NCBI GenBank assembly: GCA_016219375.1
Contig: JACRNC010000020.1
Coordinates: forward strand, 124,001 to 188,000
Source: Burkholderiales bacterium
GTDB lineage: Bacteria > Pseudomonadota > Gammaproteobacteria > Burkholderiales > Burkholderiaceae_C
DNA: 64,000 bases
Reading direction: 5' to 3'
The notes beneath the pieces are model-generated. The model worked only from the letters and a program-made list of their open reading frames with translations, did not search any database and was not told the origin of the DNA. Every line of letters starts with the position of its first letter. Within the stretch, counting starts at the first letter, position 1. Below are positions 55,411-64,000 of the stretch, piece by piece. Position numbers and translations under genes: made by a program.

Positions 55411-55847
55411 CCGTGCACCTCGATGTTCTGCGGCGTGCAGCCCAGGGCCAGGTAATGCTTCCAGCGCTGGCGGCCGCTCTGGCGGTCGGCCGGGTCGGTG
55501 GAGACCAGCTCGATGACGCGGCTGACCTGCCCCGGCAGCGCGGGCGGCTCGGCGCCCGGCTGGCCGAGATTGATCAGCACCAGGCAGGACGCGGGCGCCT
55601 GCTGCGGCTCGTCGGCCAGCCACAGCGGCGTGTCGGCCAGGTGCGCGGGCACCGGCTGGCGGCCGGCGCGCACGTGAGGGATGAAGTCATCCTCCAGCTC
55701 CCACAGCCGGCGGTCGAGCTGGTCCAGATCACGCGGCGCGCCGGTCACCACCGCCCGTGCGCCGCTGCGCCAGACCTTGCGCAGCAGCCGGCACGCGTAG
55801 CCGAGCTTGTCGGCCATGCCGTGGTGGAAGGCAACGTCGAGGGTCAC
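55407..55847 (-). CDS. holC: DNA polymerase III subunit chi
   Basis: A 146-residue clamp-loader accessory that links DNA polymerase III to SSB. DVAFHHGMADKLGYACRLLRK and LWELEDDFIPH match HolC well, with PLWLADEP and RWKHYLALGC further on. GTG 55847 gives the usual N-terminus; TTG 55856 is three residues earlier. It follows pepA by 51 bases, the common pepA-holC order. Confidence 0.93.
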   Translation of the reverse strand: MTLDVAFHHGMADKLGYACRLLRKVWRSGARAVVTGAPRDLDQLDRRLWELEDDFIPHVRAGRQPVPAHLADTPLWLADEPQQAPASCLVLINLGQPGAEPPALPGQVSRVIELVSTDPADRQSGRQRWKHYLALGCTPQNIEVHG

Positions 55848-55898
55848 GGCCGGCAACGCAGACGAAGGACGCGCAGACGCAAAAGGGATCAGGCCGGA

Positions 55899-57515
55899 TC
55901 AGGCGCGGGCGCGGCGGGTGGACGCACGCTTGGCAGCGGCCGGCGCCTCCGGCTGGGCCGCGGCACGGCGACGGCCGGCCGGGGCCGCCGCGGGCGTAGC
56001 CGGAGCATCGGCTGGGGCAGCCCGGCGGCCGCCTGCGCGCGTGGCGCTGCGGCTGTCGGCCTGGGCCAGCACGAAGGACGTCAGCAGCGGCACGGGCCGG
56101 CCAGTGCCGCCCTTGGCCGCGCCGGACTTCCATGCCGTGCCGGCGATGTCCAGGTGCGCCCAGCGGTAGGCCTTGGTGAAGCGCTTGAGGAACATCGCCG
56201 CCGTCACCGAGCCGGCCGCGCGGCCGCCGATGTTGGCCATGTCGGCGAAGTTGCTCTTGAGCTGCTCGTCGTACTCCTCGTCCAGCGGCATGCGCCAGGC
56301 CGGGTCCAGGGCCTCGCGGCCGGCGTCCAGCAGCGACTGCGCCAGCTCGTCGTCGGGGCTGAACAGGCCGGAGTTGTGATGGCCCAGCGCGATGACGCAG
56401 GCACCCGTCAGCGTGGCGATGTCGACCACGCAGGCGGGCTTGAAGCGCTCGGCATAGGTCAGCGCATCGCACAGGATGAGCCGGCCCTCGGCATCGGTGT
56501 TGAGGATCTCGATGGTCTGACCCGACAGGCTGGTGACCACGTCGCCCGGCTTGGTGGCGCGGCCGCTGGGCATGTTCTCGGTAGCCGGGATCAGGCCCAC
56601 CAGGTTGATGCGCGGCTTGAGCTCGGCCACGGCGCGGAAGGTGCCCAGCACGCTGGCTGCGCCGCCCATGTCGAACTTCATCTCGTCCATCTCGGCACCG
56701 GGCTTGAGCGAGATGCCGCCGGTGTCGAAGGTGACGCCCTTGCCCACCAGCACGATGGGTGCCTCGGACTTGGCCGCGCCGTCGTAGCGCAGCACGATGA
56801 AGCGCGGCGGCTCTTCCGAGCCGCGGGCCACCGACAGGAAGGAGCCCATGCCGATCTTCTCGATGCCGGCGCGGTCGAACACCTGGATGCCCAGGCCGTG
56901 CTGCTTGGCCAGCGCCTTGGCCGCGTCGGCCAGCAGCGTGGGCGTGCAGAAGTTGCCCGGGCGGTTGGCCTGCTCGCGGGCGAAGGTCATGCCGGCGGCA
57001 ATCGCCTGGCCACGGCGCAGGCCCTCGCGTGCCTCGGCGGCATCCTCGGCGGGCGTGAGCAGCGTCACGCGCTTCCAGGCCGGGGGCTTGGGCGCGGTGG
57101 ACTTGGTGTGGCCATAGACATAGCTCGCCTCGCCCACGGCCACGGCCACGGCCAGGGCCTGAGCGCGCGTCCACGCGCCGCAGCCGGCCGAGGCCACGGC
57201 GATCTGCTTGACGCCGCCCAGCTCCTTGACCGCGGCCAGCGCACGCGCGAGCGCAGCACGCACGGCCTTGGGCGCCGCGCCCGCGCAGGCGGCCACCACC
57301 ACGCGCTTTGCCCGCATGCCGGCGGGCTGGTGCAGGTAGAGCGCGCGGCCGGGCTTGATCGCGAAGTCACCGGCGGCAAACGCGTCCTGGATCAGCTGCT
57401 GCAGCGGCCCGGGCAGAGCCAGGCCCTTGGGTTCGGCACCGATGATCAGCAGCAGCGCATCGGCATCAGCCGAGGCAAGGTCCTGCAGCGCGAGGGTCTG
57501 GTGGCGGAAGTCCAT
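55899..57515 (-). CDS. pepA: Leucyl aminopeptidase with basic C-terminal tail
   Basis: A 538-residue M17 metallopeptidase; its relatives also bind DNA at recombination sites. The signature [14 protein letters not shown] is intact, and [16 protein letters not shown] carries metal ligands. Normal members end near 500 residues at [10 protein letters not shown]; here about 50 extra residues rich in Arg, Ala and Pro follow. ATG 57515 is chosen. It diverges from lptF. Confidence 0.95.
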   Translation of the reverse strand: MDFRHQTLALQDLASADADALLLIIGAEPKGLALPGPLQQLIQDAFAAGDFAIKPGRALYLHQPAGMRAKRVVVAACAGAAPKAVRAALARALAAVKELGGVKQIAVASAGCGAWTRAQALAVAVAVGEASYVYGHTKSTAPKPPAWKRVTLLTPAEDAAEAREGLRRGQAIAAGMTFAREQANRPGNFCTPTLLADAAKALAKQHGLGIQVFDRAGIEKIGMGSFLSVARGSEEPPRFIVLRYDGAAKSEAPIVLVGKGVTFDTGGISLKPGAEMDEMKFDMGGAASVLGTFRAVAELKPRINLVGLIPATENMPSGRATKPGDVVTSLSGQTIEILNTDAEGRLILCDALTYAERFKPACVVDIATLTGACVIALGHHNSGLFSPDDELAQSLLDAGREALDPAWRMPLDEEYDEQLKSNFADMANIGGRAAGSVTAAMFLKRFTKAYRWAHLDIAGTAWKSGAAKGGTGRPVPLLTSFVLAQADSRSATRAGGRRAAPADAPATPAAAPAGRRRAAAQPEAPAAAKRASTRRARA

Positions 57516-57636
57516 AATCCGGCGGTTTCTCCGAAGGGCCGCAAGGCTGCCGGCCGGCAGCTTTTCAGGCCATAAAAAAGCAACACCGCGCGCACGTGAC
57601 AGCCATGCAGCATCGTGGCGCGGGGTGGTCGCGTTG

Positions 57637-58749
57637 ATGTTATTCGATTCCTCCATACGCAAAGAGCTGGCCCGGGCCTTCGGCGCGACGCTGGTGGTGA
57701 TGCTCACCATCGTGCTGACGATGGTGCTGATCCGCATGCTGGGCCAGGCGGCCAAGGGCTCGGTGGCGCCGGCCGATGTGTCGCTGGCGCTGGGCTACAC
57801 GGTGATCGCGCAGCTGCCCATGCTGCTCAACCTGTCGCTCTTCGTGGCCGTGGTCTCGGGCCTGAGCCGCATGTACCGCGACAGCGAGATGGTGGTGTGG
57901 CTGGCCAGCGGCCAGCGGCTGGCCGGCTTCATCCGGCCGGTGCTGCGCATGAGCTGGCCGGTGATCGCCGCGATGGTGCTGCTGGTGGGCCTGGTGCGGC
58001 CTTGGGCGCAGGAGCAGAGCGCCGAGCTGCGCGACCGCTTCGAGCGCCGCTCGGACCTGGCGCGCGTGACGGCCGGCGAGTTCCAGAGCTCGCGCGACGG
58101 CCGCCGCGTGTTCTTCATCGACCGCGACAGCGACCAGGCACAGATCGGCCGCAACGTGTTCATCCTGTCGCGCTCGGCCGGGCAGGAGTCGGTCACCACG
58201 GCGCGCGAGGGCCGCATCGTCTTCGACGACGGCTCGCGGCTGCTGCAGCTGCAGCAGGGCCAGCGCGTGATCCTGGACGAGGCTCGCGGCCAGCACAGCG
58301 TGGCCCGCTTTGAAGAAGCCCGCGTGCTGATCGGCGAGGCCGCCGGCACGGACAGCGGCCGCCGGCCGGTGATCGGCCAGCCGACGCTGGAGCTGCTGCA
58401 GGACCCGAGCGCCGCGGCCCGCGGCGAGCTGGTCTGGCGCGCCGGCCAGGTGCTGACGATGGTCAACCTGCTGCTGCTGGGCATCGGCCTGGCCAGCGGC
58501 GGCCCGCGCCAGGCCAGCAACTGGAACCTGCTGTTCGCGCTGCTGACCTACGTCGTCTACTTCAACCTGCTCAACCTGAGCCAGGCCTGGGTGGCCACCG
58601 GGCGCTTCACCGCCGCCGGCACGCTGCTGGGCGTGCACGGCGGCGTGATGCTGCTGGCGCTGGCCCGGCTGTGGTGGCGCGACGGCGGTGCCGCGCGCTG
58701 GGCCGGGCTGCGCGCGGCCCGCGCGGCAAGGATGGCCCCGGCACCATGA
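57637..58749 (+). CDS. lptF: LPS export ABC transporter permease LptF
   Basis: A 370-residue inner-membrane permease of the LptB2FG complex that pulls lipopolysaccharide out of the membrane. N- and C-terminal helix groups flank a periplasmic jellyroll domain (about 130-250). The opening [30 protein letters not shown] is typical. It overlaps lptG by ATGA and diverges from pepA, a classical arrangement. Confidence 0.95.
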   Translation: MLFDSSIRKELARAFGATLVVMLTIVLTMVLIRMLGQAAKGSVAPADVSLALGYTVIAQLPMLLNLSLFVAVVSGLSRMYRDSEMVVWLASGQRLAGFIRPVLRMSWPVIAAMVLLVGLVRPWAQEQSAELRDRFERRSDLARVTAGEFQSSRDGRRVFFIDRDSDQAQIGRNVFILSRSAGQESVTTAREGRIVFDDGSRLLQLQQGQRVILDEARGQHSVARFEEARVLIGEAAGTDSGRRPVIGQPTLELLQDPSAAARGELVWRAGQVLTMVNLLLLGIGLASGGPRQASNWNLLFALLTYVVYFNLLNLSQAWVATGRFTAAGTLLGVHGGVMLLALARLWWRDGGAARWAGLRAARAARMAPAP

Positions 58750-59861
58750 CCATGCGCACCGTCCGCCGGCTGCTGTGGGGCGAGATCGCCCGCTCGGTGG
58801 CCTTCGTCGCCGCGGCCTTCCTGGCGCTCTTTTATTTCATCGACCTGGTCGATGAGCTGCAGAACGTCGGCAAGGGCGGCTGGCAGGTCAAGCACGCCGT
58901 TGCCGCCAGCCTGCTTGCCCTGCCCGGGCACCTGTACGACCTGCTGCCGATCGCGCTTCTGATCGGCGCCACCTATGCGATGGCGCGCTTCGCGCAGTCG
59001 TCGGAGTTCACCATCCTGCGCACCGGCGGCCTGGGCCCCGGGCGGGCGCTGGGCCTGCTGATGGGCCTGGGCGCGCTGGCGGGCATCGTCACCTTCATCC
59101 TGGGCGACACGCTGGTGCCCTGGGCCGAGTCGCGCATCAGCCTGGTCGAGGCCGCCACGCGCGACGTCGGCGCCCGCCGCGGCCCCGGCGCCTGGCTGCG
59201 CGACAGCGGCGCGGGCAACGGCGCGCCGAGCTATGTCATCCACGTGGGCCAGGCCGGCGGCGATGGCGACTTCGCCCAGGTGACGCGCTATGAGTTCGAC
59301 GCCAGCGGCCTGCTGCTGTCGCGCGTCGTGGCCGACAAAGTCAACATCGACGACGACGGCCGCTGGCGCATGAGCGGCGTCACGCGCATCCGCTTGACCG
59401 GCGACCTGGCCGACGAGGCCACGCGCCTGTCCACCGAGCGGCTGCCCCAGCTGCAGTGGGACAGCCGGCTGAGCGCCAACGTGGTGGCCGCAGCCGTGCT
59501 GCCGCTGCGCACCATGTCCACGCCGGCGCTCTACACCTACATGAACCACCTGGCCGACAACGCGCAGGCGGCGCAGCTCTACGAGATCCAGTTCTGGAAG
59601 CGGGCGCTGTACCCGCTGGCCTGCCTGGTGATGATGAGCCTGGCCTTGCCGTTTGCCTACCTGCACGCCCGCAGCGAGGGCATCAGCCTGAAGGTCTTCG
59701 GCGGCATCATGCTGGGCATCAGCTTCGTGCTGGTCAACAACATCACCAGCCACCTGGGCCTGCTGCAGAACTGGTCGCCGCTACTGGCCGCCGCCCTGCC
59801 CAGCCTGGCCTACATGCCGCTGGCGCTGGGCGCCTTCGTCTGGCTGGTGCGCTACCGCTGA
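58746..59861 (+). CDS. lptG: LPS export ABC transporter permease LptG
   Basis: A 371-residue partner of LptF. VRRLLWGEIARSVAFVAAAFLALFYFIDLVDEL starts the protein, and the C-terminal helices include LVMMSLALPFAYLHARSEGISLKVFGGI and NNITSHLGLL. The middle is the periplasmic domain. It follows lptF with a 4-base overlap. Confidence 0.96.
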   Translation: MTMRTVRRLLWGEIARSVAFVAAAFLALFYFIDLVDELQNVGKGGWQVKHAVAASLLALPGHLYDLLPIALLIGATYAMARFAQSSEFTILRTGGLGPGRALGLLMGLGALAGIVTFILGDTLVPWAESRISLVEAATRDVGARRGPGAWLRDSGAGNGAPSYVIHVGQAGGDGDFAQVTRYEFDASGLLLSRVVADKVNIDDDGRWRMSGVTRIRLTGDLADEATRLSTERLPQLQWDSRLSANVVAAAVLPLRTMSTPALYTYMNHLADNAQAAQLYEIQFWKRALYPLACLVMMSLALPFAYLHARSEGISLKVFGGIMLGISFVLVNNITSHLGLLQNWSPLLAAALPSLAYMPLALGAFVWLVRYR

Positions 59862-59999
59862 AGGCGATGGGGCGCGGCCCGGGCCGGGGCACCGCTTGCG
59901 CGCCCTGCCCTTGAAGGCCGCCCCGGCCGCCCGGGCCCGCTCGGCTCACGCTCGTCTCATGCCCGCTTGATCGTTCGACCCCGGCACCAAGGATCCGCC

Positions 60000-60461
60000 A
60001 TGACCACCACGCCCGCACCCGAGCAGCCCGACGCAGCCGCCGGCGTCATCCTCTTCGCCCACGGCGCCCGCGACCCGGCCTGGGCCGGGCCCTTCCAGGC
60101 GGTGGCCGCCCAGCTGCGCGAGCAGGCGCCGGGCGTGCCGGTGCGGCTGGCCTTTCTGGAGTTCATGTCGCCCGACCTGCCGGCCGCCGGCGCGGAGCTG
60201 GCCACGGCCGGCTGCCGCAGCGTGACCATCGTGCCGCTCTTCCTGGGCGCTGGCGGCCATGTGCGCAAGGACGTGCCGGTGCTGCTGGACGGCCTGCGCC
60301 AGGCCCATCCGCAGGTGAGCTGGCAGCTGGCCCCGGCGATCGGCGAGATACCCGAGGTGGTGGCCGCGATGGCCCGCGCCAGCCTGCAGCTGGCCGGCGT
60401 CGGGCCGGGCATCCCGCGCGACACCCCACGCGACACCCCACGCGATGAGGGCCGCGCATGA
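60000..60461 (+). CDS. cbiX: Sirohydrochlorin chelatase, short CbiX type
   Basis: A 153-residue CbiX-like protein that inserts iron or cobalt into sirohydrochlorin for siroheme or cobalamin. LFAHGARDPAWAGPF holds the first metal-binding His and PLFLGAGGHVRKDVP the second. This short form works as a dimer. The C-terminus has a 12-base DNA repeat giving RDTPRDTPRDEG. Its stop overlaps the cysB start (ATGA), which ties it to sulfur assimilation, where siroheme is needed. Confidence 0.9.
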   Translation: MTTTPAPEQPDAAAGVILFAHGARDPAWAGPFQAVAAQLREQAPGVPVRLAFLEFMSPDLPAAGAELATAGCRSVTIVPLFLGAGGHVRKDVPVLLDGLRQAHPQVSWQLAPAIGEIPEVVAAMARASLQLAGVGPGIPRDTPRDTPRDEGRA

Positions 60462-61438
60462 ACCTGCACCAGTTCCGCTTCGTCCACGAGGCGACCAAGC
60501 GCAACCTCAATCTCACCGAGACGGCCAAGGCGCTGCACACCTCGCAGCCCGGCATCTCCAAGGCCATCCTGGAGCTGGAGGAAGAGCTGGGCGTGGACAT
60601 CTTCGTGCGCCACGGCAAGCGCTTCAAGCGGCTGACCGAGCCGGGGCTGCAGGTGCTGCAGTCCATCGAGATCATCCTGCGCGAGGTGGGCAACTTGAAG
60701 CGCATCGGCGAGGAGTTCTCCAAGCAGGACGCCGGCACGCTGTCGATCGCCACCACGCACAACCAGGCGCGCTATGTGCTGCCCGAGCCGGTGGCCGCGC
60801 TGCGCAAACAGTTCCCGCGCGTGGCCATCAGCCTGCACCAGGGCACGCCGCATACGGTGGCGCGCATGGTCATCGACGAGGCGGCGGAGGTGGGCTTTGC
60901 CACCGAGTCGCTGAGCCAGTATCCCGAGCTGGTCACGCTGCCTTGCTATGAATGGCAGCATGTGCTCGTGCTGCGGGCCGACCACCCGCTGGCCGCCGAG
61001 CCGCGCTTCACGCTGGAGCAGCTGGCCGCCGAGCCGCTGATCAGCTACCACCCCGCCTTTGCCGGCCGCTCGCGGCTGGACCAGGCCTTCGCCCAGCGCC
61101 ATCTGCAGCCCAACTTCGTGCTGGAGGCGTTCGACGCCGACGTCATCAAGACCTATGTGCGGCTGGGCCTGGGCGTGGGGCTGGTGGCGGAGATGGCGGT
61201 CAAGGACGACTCGCCGAACGGATCTGGATCAGGCGCGCCCAACGACCTGGTCTGGCGGCCGGCGGGGCATCTGTTCGGCAGCAACGTGGCCCGCATCGCC
61301 TTCAAGCGCGGGGCCTACCTGCGCAACTTCGTCTACACCTTTGCCCAGCTCATCTCCGACCGCCTGACGCGCGAGACCATCCAGCAGGCCATGCAGGCCT
61401 CCAGCGCGACCTCGCCCGGCACGGATTACGAACTCTGA
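60458..61438 (+). CDS. cysB: LysR-type transcriptional regulator CysB
   Basis: A 326-residue regulator of sulfate assimilation genes that senses acetylserine and related signals. The N-terminal helix-turn-helix NLTETAKALHTSQPGISKAILELEEELG and GTLSIATTHNQARYVLP at the start of the ligand domain are CysB/Cbl hallmarks. The length is normal; the segment DDSPNGSGSGAPND near 245 is a small insertion. Coupled to cbiX by a 4-base overlap. Confidence 0.95.
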   Translation: MNLHQFRFVHEATKRNLNLTETAKALHTSQPGISKAILELEEELGVDIFVRHGKRFKRLTEPGLQVLQSIEIILREVGNLKRIGEEFSKQDAGTLSIATTHNQARYVLPEPVAALRKQFPRVAISLHQGTPHTVARMVIDEAAEVGFATESLSQYPELVTLPCYEWQHVLVLRADHPLAAEPRFTLEQLAAEPLISYHPAFAGRSRLDQAFAQRHLQPNFVLEAFDADVIKTYVRLGLGVGLVAEMAVKDDSPNGSGSGAPNDLVWRPAGHLFGSNVARIAFKRGAYLRNFVYTFAQLISDRLTRETIQQAMQASSATSPGTDYEL

Positions 61439-61468
61439 TCCCTCTCCTGACAACAAAGAGCACCCACC

Positions 61469-61873
61469 ATGCGCCTCCTCCACACCATGCTGCGCGTCGG
61501 CAACCTGCAGCGCTCCATTGACTTCTATACGCAGGTGCTGGGCATGAAGCTGCTGCGCACCACCGACCGGCCCGAGCAGCAGTACACCCTGGCCTTCCTG
61601 GGCTACGGCTCCAACCCCGAGCATGCCGAGCTGGAGCTGACCTACAACTACGGCGTCGAGAAGTACGACATGGGCACGGCCTACGGCCACATCGCCATCG
61701 GCGTGGACGACATCCAGGCCACCTGCGAGGGCCTGCGTGCCAAGGCCCAGCAGCTGGGCGGCGCCATCACGCGCGAGCCCGGCCCGGTCAAGGGCGGCAA
61801 CACGGTGATCGCCTTCATCACCGACCCGGACGGCTACAAGGTGGAGCTGATCCAGGGCCGCTCGGTGGATTGA
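61469..61873 (+). CDS. gloA: Lactoylglutathione lyase (glyoxalase I)
   Basis: A 134-residue metalloenzyme that turns the methylglyoxal-glutathione adduct into lactoylglutathione. The metal ligands are visible: His5 in LLHTML, Glu in [11 protein letters not shown], His in [10 protein letters not shown] and Glu in GYKVELIQ. The length matches the E. coli nickel-type enzyme. Its stop abuts the stop of the opposite gene at TGATCA. Confidence 0.97.
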   Translation: MRLLHTMLRVGNLQRSIDFYTQVLGMKLLRTTDRPEQQYTLAFLGYGSNPEHAELELTYNYGVEKYDMGTAYGHIAIGVDDIQATCEGLRAKAQQLGGAITREPGPVKGGNTVIAFITDPDGYKVELIQGRSVD

Positions 61874-62416
61874 TCAGCCCGCCGCGCGTGCCTGCGCGCG
61901 GCGCTCGGCCATCTCGCGGCCCATGGTGGCCATGTCGGCCTCGTCCATGCGGCGGCGCGCGGCCGGGTAGATCAGCGACTCCTCCAGCGTGAGGTGGTCG
62001 TGATAGAGCTCGTTGAAGACGGACACCGCCTCGCGCAGATAGTCCACGTCCACGCCCTGGTTGCCGTCGGCGATGGACTCCAGCACCGGCGAGAGCTCCA
62101 GCCAGTCCTGCTCCAGCCAGCCGTGGTCCTGGCTCAGGCGCAGCGTGGCCTGCACCAGGTCGGCATCGGTGCTCTGCAGCAGCCGCGGGAAGACGTGGCG
62201 CTCCTCGTCCAGGTGGTGGTTGCGCGCGGTGGACGAGAAGAAGTCGTGCACCGAGCGGGCCATCTGCCGCGCCTGCTCGTCCACGCCCAGGCGCTCCACG
62301 CGCTGCACCAGGGCGCGCAGCTCGCCCAGGGCCACGGCGATGCGCTGGTGGCAGTCGTCCAGCCAGTCCATAGGGCCGACCGTGGCATCGGACAGGGAGA
62401 AGACCGGGGGATTCAT
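61874..62416 (-). CDS. Hemerythrin HHE-domain protein
   Basis: A 180-residue helical protein with the His/Glu pattern of hemerythrin-like cation-binding domains: DDCHQRI, TARNHHLDEERHVFP, SQDHGWLEQDW and ELYHDHLTLEESLIYP. These would bind a di-iron centre for oxygen or nitric oxide handling or iron storage; no specific role can be assigned. AGGAGCG precedes ATG 62416. It lies alone, tail-to-tail with gloA. Confidence 0.88.
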   Translation of the reverse strand: MNPPVFSLSDATVGPMDWLDDCHQRIAVALGELRALVQRVERLGVDEQARQMARSVHDFFSSTARNHHLDEERHVFPRLLQSTDADLVQATLRLSQDHGWLEQDWLELSPVLESIADGNQGVDVDYLREAVSVFNELYHDHLTLEESLIYPAARRRMDEADMATMGREMAERRAQARAAG

Positions 62417-62588
62417 GAGGCGCTCCTGCAAGGGTGCCGTGCGCGGGGCCGGCCGGAAGAGGTGAGCGGGTGACCGGCAAGCGCCGGCAAGGACGGGGGG
62501 ACGCCTCATTCTTCGGTGCCCGCCCGCGGCGGCGCTTGCTCCAGATCAAGCACGCCCGAAGCGCGCCGCGCCGGCGCCCGCGGGCCGT

Positions 62589-63524
62589 TCAGCGCAGGTC
62601 CAGCACGTCGATCACCGGCGGGTTGAGCAGGCGCATCGGCAGGTGGCTCTCGCCCAGCCCCGAGGTCACGTAGACCGGCACCGGCGTGACGGTGTAGAAG
62701 CCGCGGTCGAAGCCGCCGTAGGTGGCATTGCGCAGGTGCAGCCGGAACAGGCCGGGGATGCGGATCTGCCCGCCGTGGGTGTGGCCGGCCATCAGCAGGG
62801 CCACCGACTTCTTGGGCAGCGCGATGCCGGTGTCCGGGTTGTGCGTGAGCACCACGCGCGGCTGGCCGGCCGGGGCGCGCTCGACCACGCTGCGGTCGTC
62901 GCGGCCGGCATAGCGGTCCCCCAGGCCGATCAGCGTCCAGCCGCCCATGTCCTGCCAGCGGTTCTCGATGACGTGCACGCGATGCCTCTGCAGCGCACGG
63001 CGCAGCGCATCGGCCAGCGGCGGGCCGGGGCGCTGCTCGTCATGGTTGCCCAGCACGGCATAGACCGGGTGGCGGCTGGCGGCCCACGGCGCCATCAGCT
63101 CGTCCAGCGGGCGGTCGGGCAGATAGGTGTGGTCGCCGGCGATCAGCACCGCGTCCACATCCAGCTCATTGAGCCGCGCCACCACGCGCTCGACGAAGCC
63201 CGGGCCGTGGAAGAGCCCCAGGTGCAGGTCCGACACCAGTGCCACCCGCGCCGGCACGCCCAGCCCCAGGCGGGTGTGCTGCACGGTGATCAGGTTGGGC
63301 TCGATGAAGCGGCCTTCCACGAAGACCAGCAGGGCCAGCGCCAGCACCGGGCGCGAGATGCGCCACCACCAGCCATGCCGGCGCCAGCGCGTGGCCAGCC
63401 GCCAGAACACCCAGGCCAGCAGCGGCCACACCAGGTGGCTGAGCCAGACGATGGCGACAGAAGTCCACCACACGGGCCCGGCCGGCTCATAGGCCGGCAG
63501 GCCGAACACATCGGCAAGCGTCAT
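62589..63524 (-). CDS. Membrane-anchored metallophosphoesterase
   Basis: A 311-residue calcineurin-like phosphoesterase. Two hydrophobic segments (about residues 20-45 and 58-68) precede the catalytic domain, whose motifs are all seen: SDLHLG, AGDHTY, GNHDEQ, LTHNPD and GHTHGGQ. It resembles the YkuE/YaeI type, some of which hydrolyse lipid substrates such as UDP-diacylglucosamine; the substrate here is not known. Confidence 0.9.
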   Translation of the reverse strand: MTLADVFGLPAYEPAGPVWWTSVAIVWLSHLVWPLLAWVFWRLATRWRRHGWWWRISRPVLALALLVFVEGRFIEPNLITVQHTRLGLGVPARVALVSDLHLGLFHGPGFVERVVARLNELDVDAVLIAGDHTYLPDRPLDELMAPWAASRHPVYAVLGNHDEQRPGPPLADALRRALQRHRVHVIENRWQDMGGWTLIGLGDRYAGRDDRSVVERAPAGQPRVVLTHNPDTGIALPKKSVALLMAGHTHGGQIRIPGLFRLHLRNATYGGFDRGFYTVTPVPVYVTSGLGESHLPMRLLNPPVIDVLDLR

Positions 63525-63606
63525 TCAGGAACAGGCAAAGAAGAAGGCGGGATGGAAGCCCGGCCACCGCCGAAGTTCCGTCCCGCCCGGTGTCGCGGGC
63601 GACAAG

Positions 63607-64000
63607 TCAGGCCGCGTGCGCGCGAAAGACCGCGTCGAGCTGCTCGATCCAGCGATCGCGCTGCCCGGCATCGACGAAGCTGGCCTCCAGGCTGTTGCGC
63701 GCCAGGGTGTAGGCCTCGGCCGGCCCCAGCTCGGGCAAGGCATCGAAGGCAGCCTGGAAGTTGGCGTTCATGTAGCCGCCGAAGTAGGCCGGGTCATCGG
63801 AGTTGATGGTGGCCTTCAGGCCCGCGCGCAGCAGCCGCACGAGGTTGTGCTGCGCCATGTCCGGGAAGACGCACAGCTTGACGTTGGACAGCGGGCACAC
63901 GGTCAGGGCCATGCCGTCGGCGCGCAGCCGCTCGACCAGCGCCGGGTCTTCCAGGCTGCGCACGCCGTGGTCGATGCGCTCGACCTTGAGCACGTCCAGC
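63607..64000 (-). CDS. Adenosine/adenine deaminase, 3' part (cut by window end)
   Basis: The C-terminal 130 residues of an amidohydrolase-fold deaminase; the 5' part lies beyond the window. [32 protein letters not shown] and [18 protein letters not shown] carry the His and the metal-binding Asp pair of adenosine deaminases. The FGGY version is typical of the adenine deaminase subgroup, so purine-base salvage (adenine to hypoxanthine) is as likely as adenosine deamination. Confidence 0.9.
   Translation of the reverse strand, partial: LDVLKVERIDHGVRSLEDPALVERLRADGMALTVCPLSNVKLCVFPDMAQHNLVRLLRAGLKATINSDDPAYFGGYMNANFQAAFDALPELGPAEAYTLARNSLEASFVDAGQRDRWIEQLDAVFRAHAA

Overview
The window is chromosomal DNA of a very GC-rich bacterium (about 70% by eye, not counted). 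Gene content and order point to a betaproteobacterium of the order Burkholderiales, near the Rubrivivax/Leptothrix/Ideonella type: rpmF-plsX-fabHDG-acpP-fabF runs into rpoE-rseA-rseB-mucD and then lepA-lepB-DUF4845-rnc-era-recO-pdxJ-nagZ, next to nadE-glnB, pepA-holC, lptFG and ychF. The genus is an inference. I see no rRNA, CRISPR array, insertion sequence, integrase or phage gene; this is core chromosome with a few accessory-looking patches.

Layout. 1-3.4 kb: a compact co-directional set (ECF sigma factor, DUF3619, DUF3106, then after a pentanucleotide repeat an RDD membrane protein and a LOG-family protein). 3.5-7.5 kb: glnB and nadE, head-to-head with a DUF482-type acyltransferase, then an exonuclease. 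7.5-13.6 kb: a membrane Ser/Thr kinase, a type II NADH dehydrogenase and an aminopeptidase P. 13.6-19.2 kb: two exported truncated-globin-like proteins, a DUF3034 outer-membrane-type protein, a cupredoxin-like protein and a Cache-HAMP-GGDEF-EAL protein. This is the most system-like part of the window. 19.3-20.6 kb: a small zinc-finger protein and a thioredoxin-reductase-like flavoprotein.

20.6-40 kb is one long stretch of minus-strand housekeeping genes. Read in transcription order from 39.9 kb down, it makes ribosomal protein L32, phospholipid and fatty-acid synthesis enzymes, the envelope-stress sigma factor with its RseA/RseB regulators and Do-type protease, LepA, signal peptidase, RNase III, Era, RecO, PdxJ and NagZ. 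A terminator at 29.25 kb and a predicted short structured RNA or leader at about 28.94-29.01 kb separate the rpoE block from the lepA block.

40-48 kb: yceD and maf diverge; maf runs into an RsmI-like methyltransferase, a DUF3429 membrane protein, an M61 peptidase and a DUF3108 protein, and opposite them lie dsbC and a UbiH-family hydroxylase. 48-53 kb: a hybrid histidine kinase, ychF, a TonB-domain protein and tRNA-Ser(GGA). 53-57.5 kb: a LivJ-type binding protein, an Ala/Pro-rich protein, holC and pepA. 57.6-64 kb: lptF-lptG, cbiX-cysB, gloA, a hemerythrin-like protein, a metallophosphoesterase and the 3' part of an adenosine/adenine deaminase gene cut by the window edge.

Many neighbours overlap by 4 bases (ATGA or GTGA), which indicates tight operons. 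Positions of starts were checked against the bases; domain names come from recognition of motifs, not from a search.
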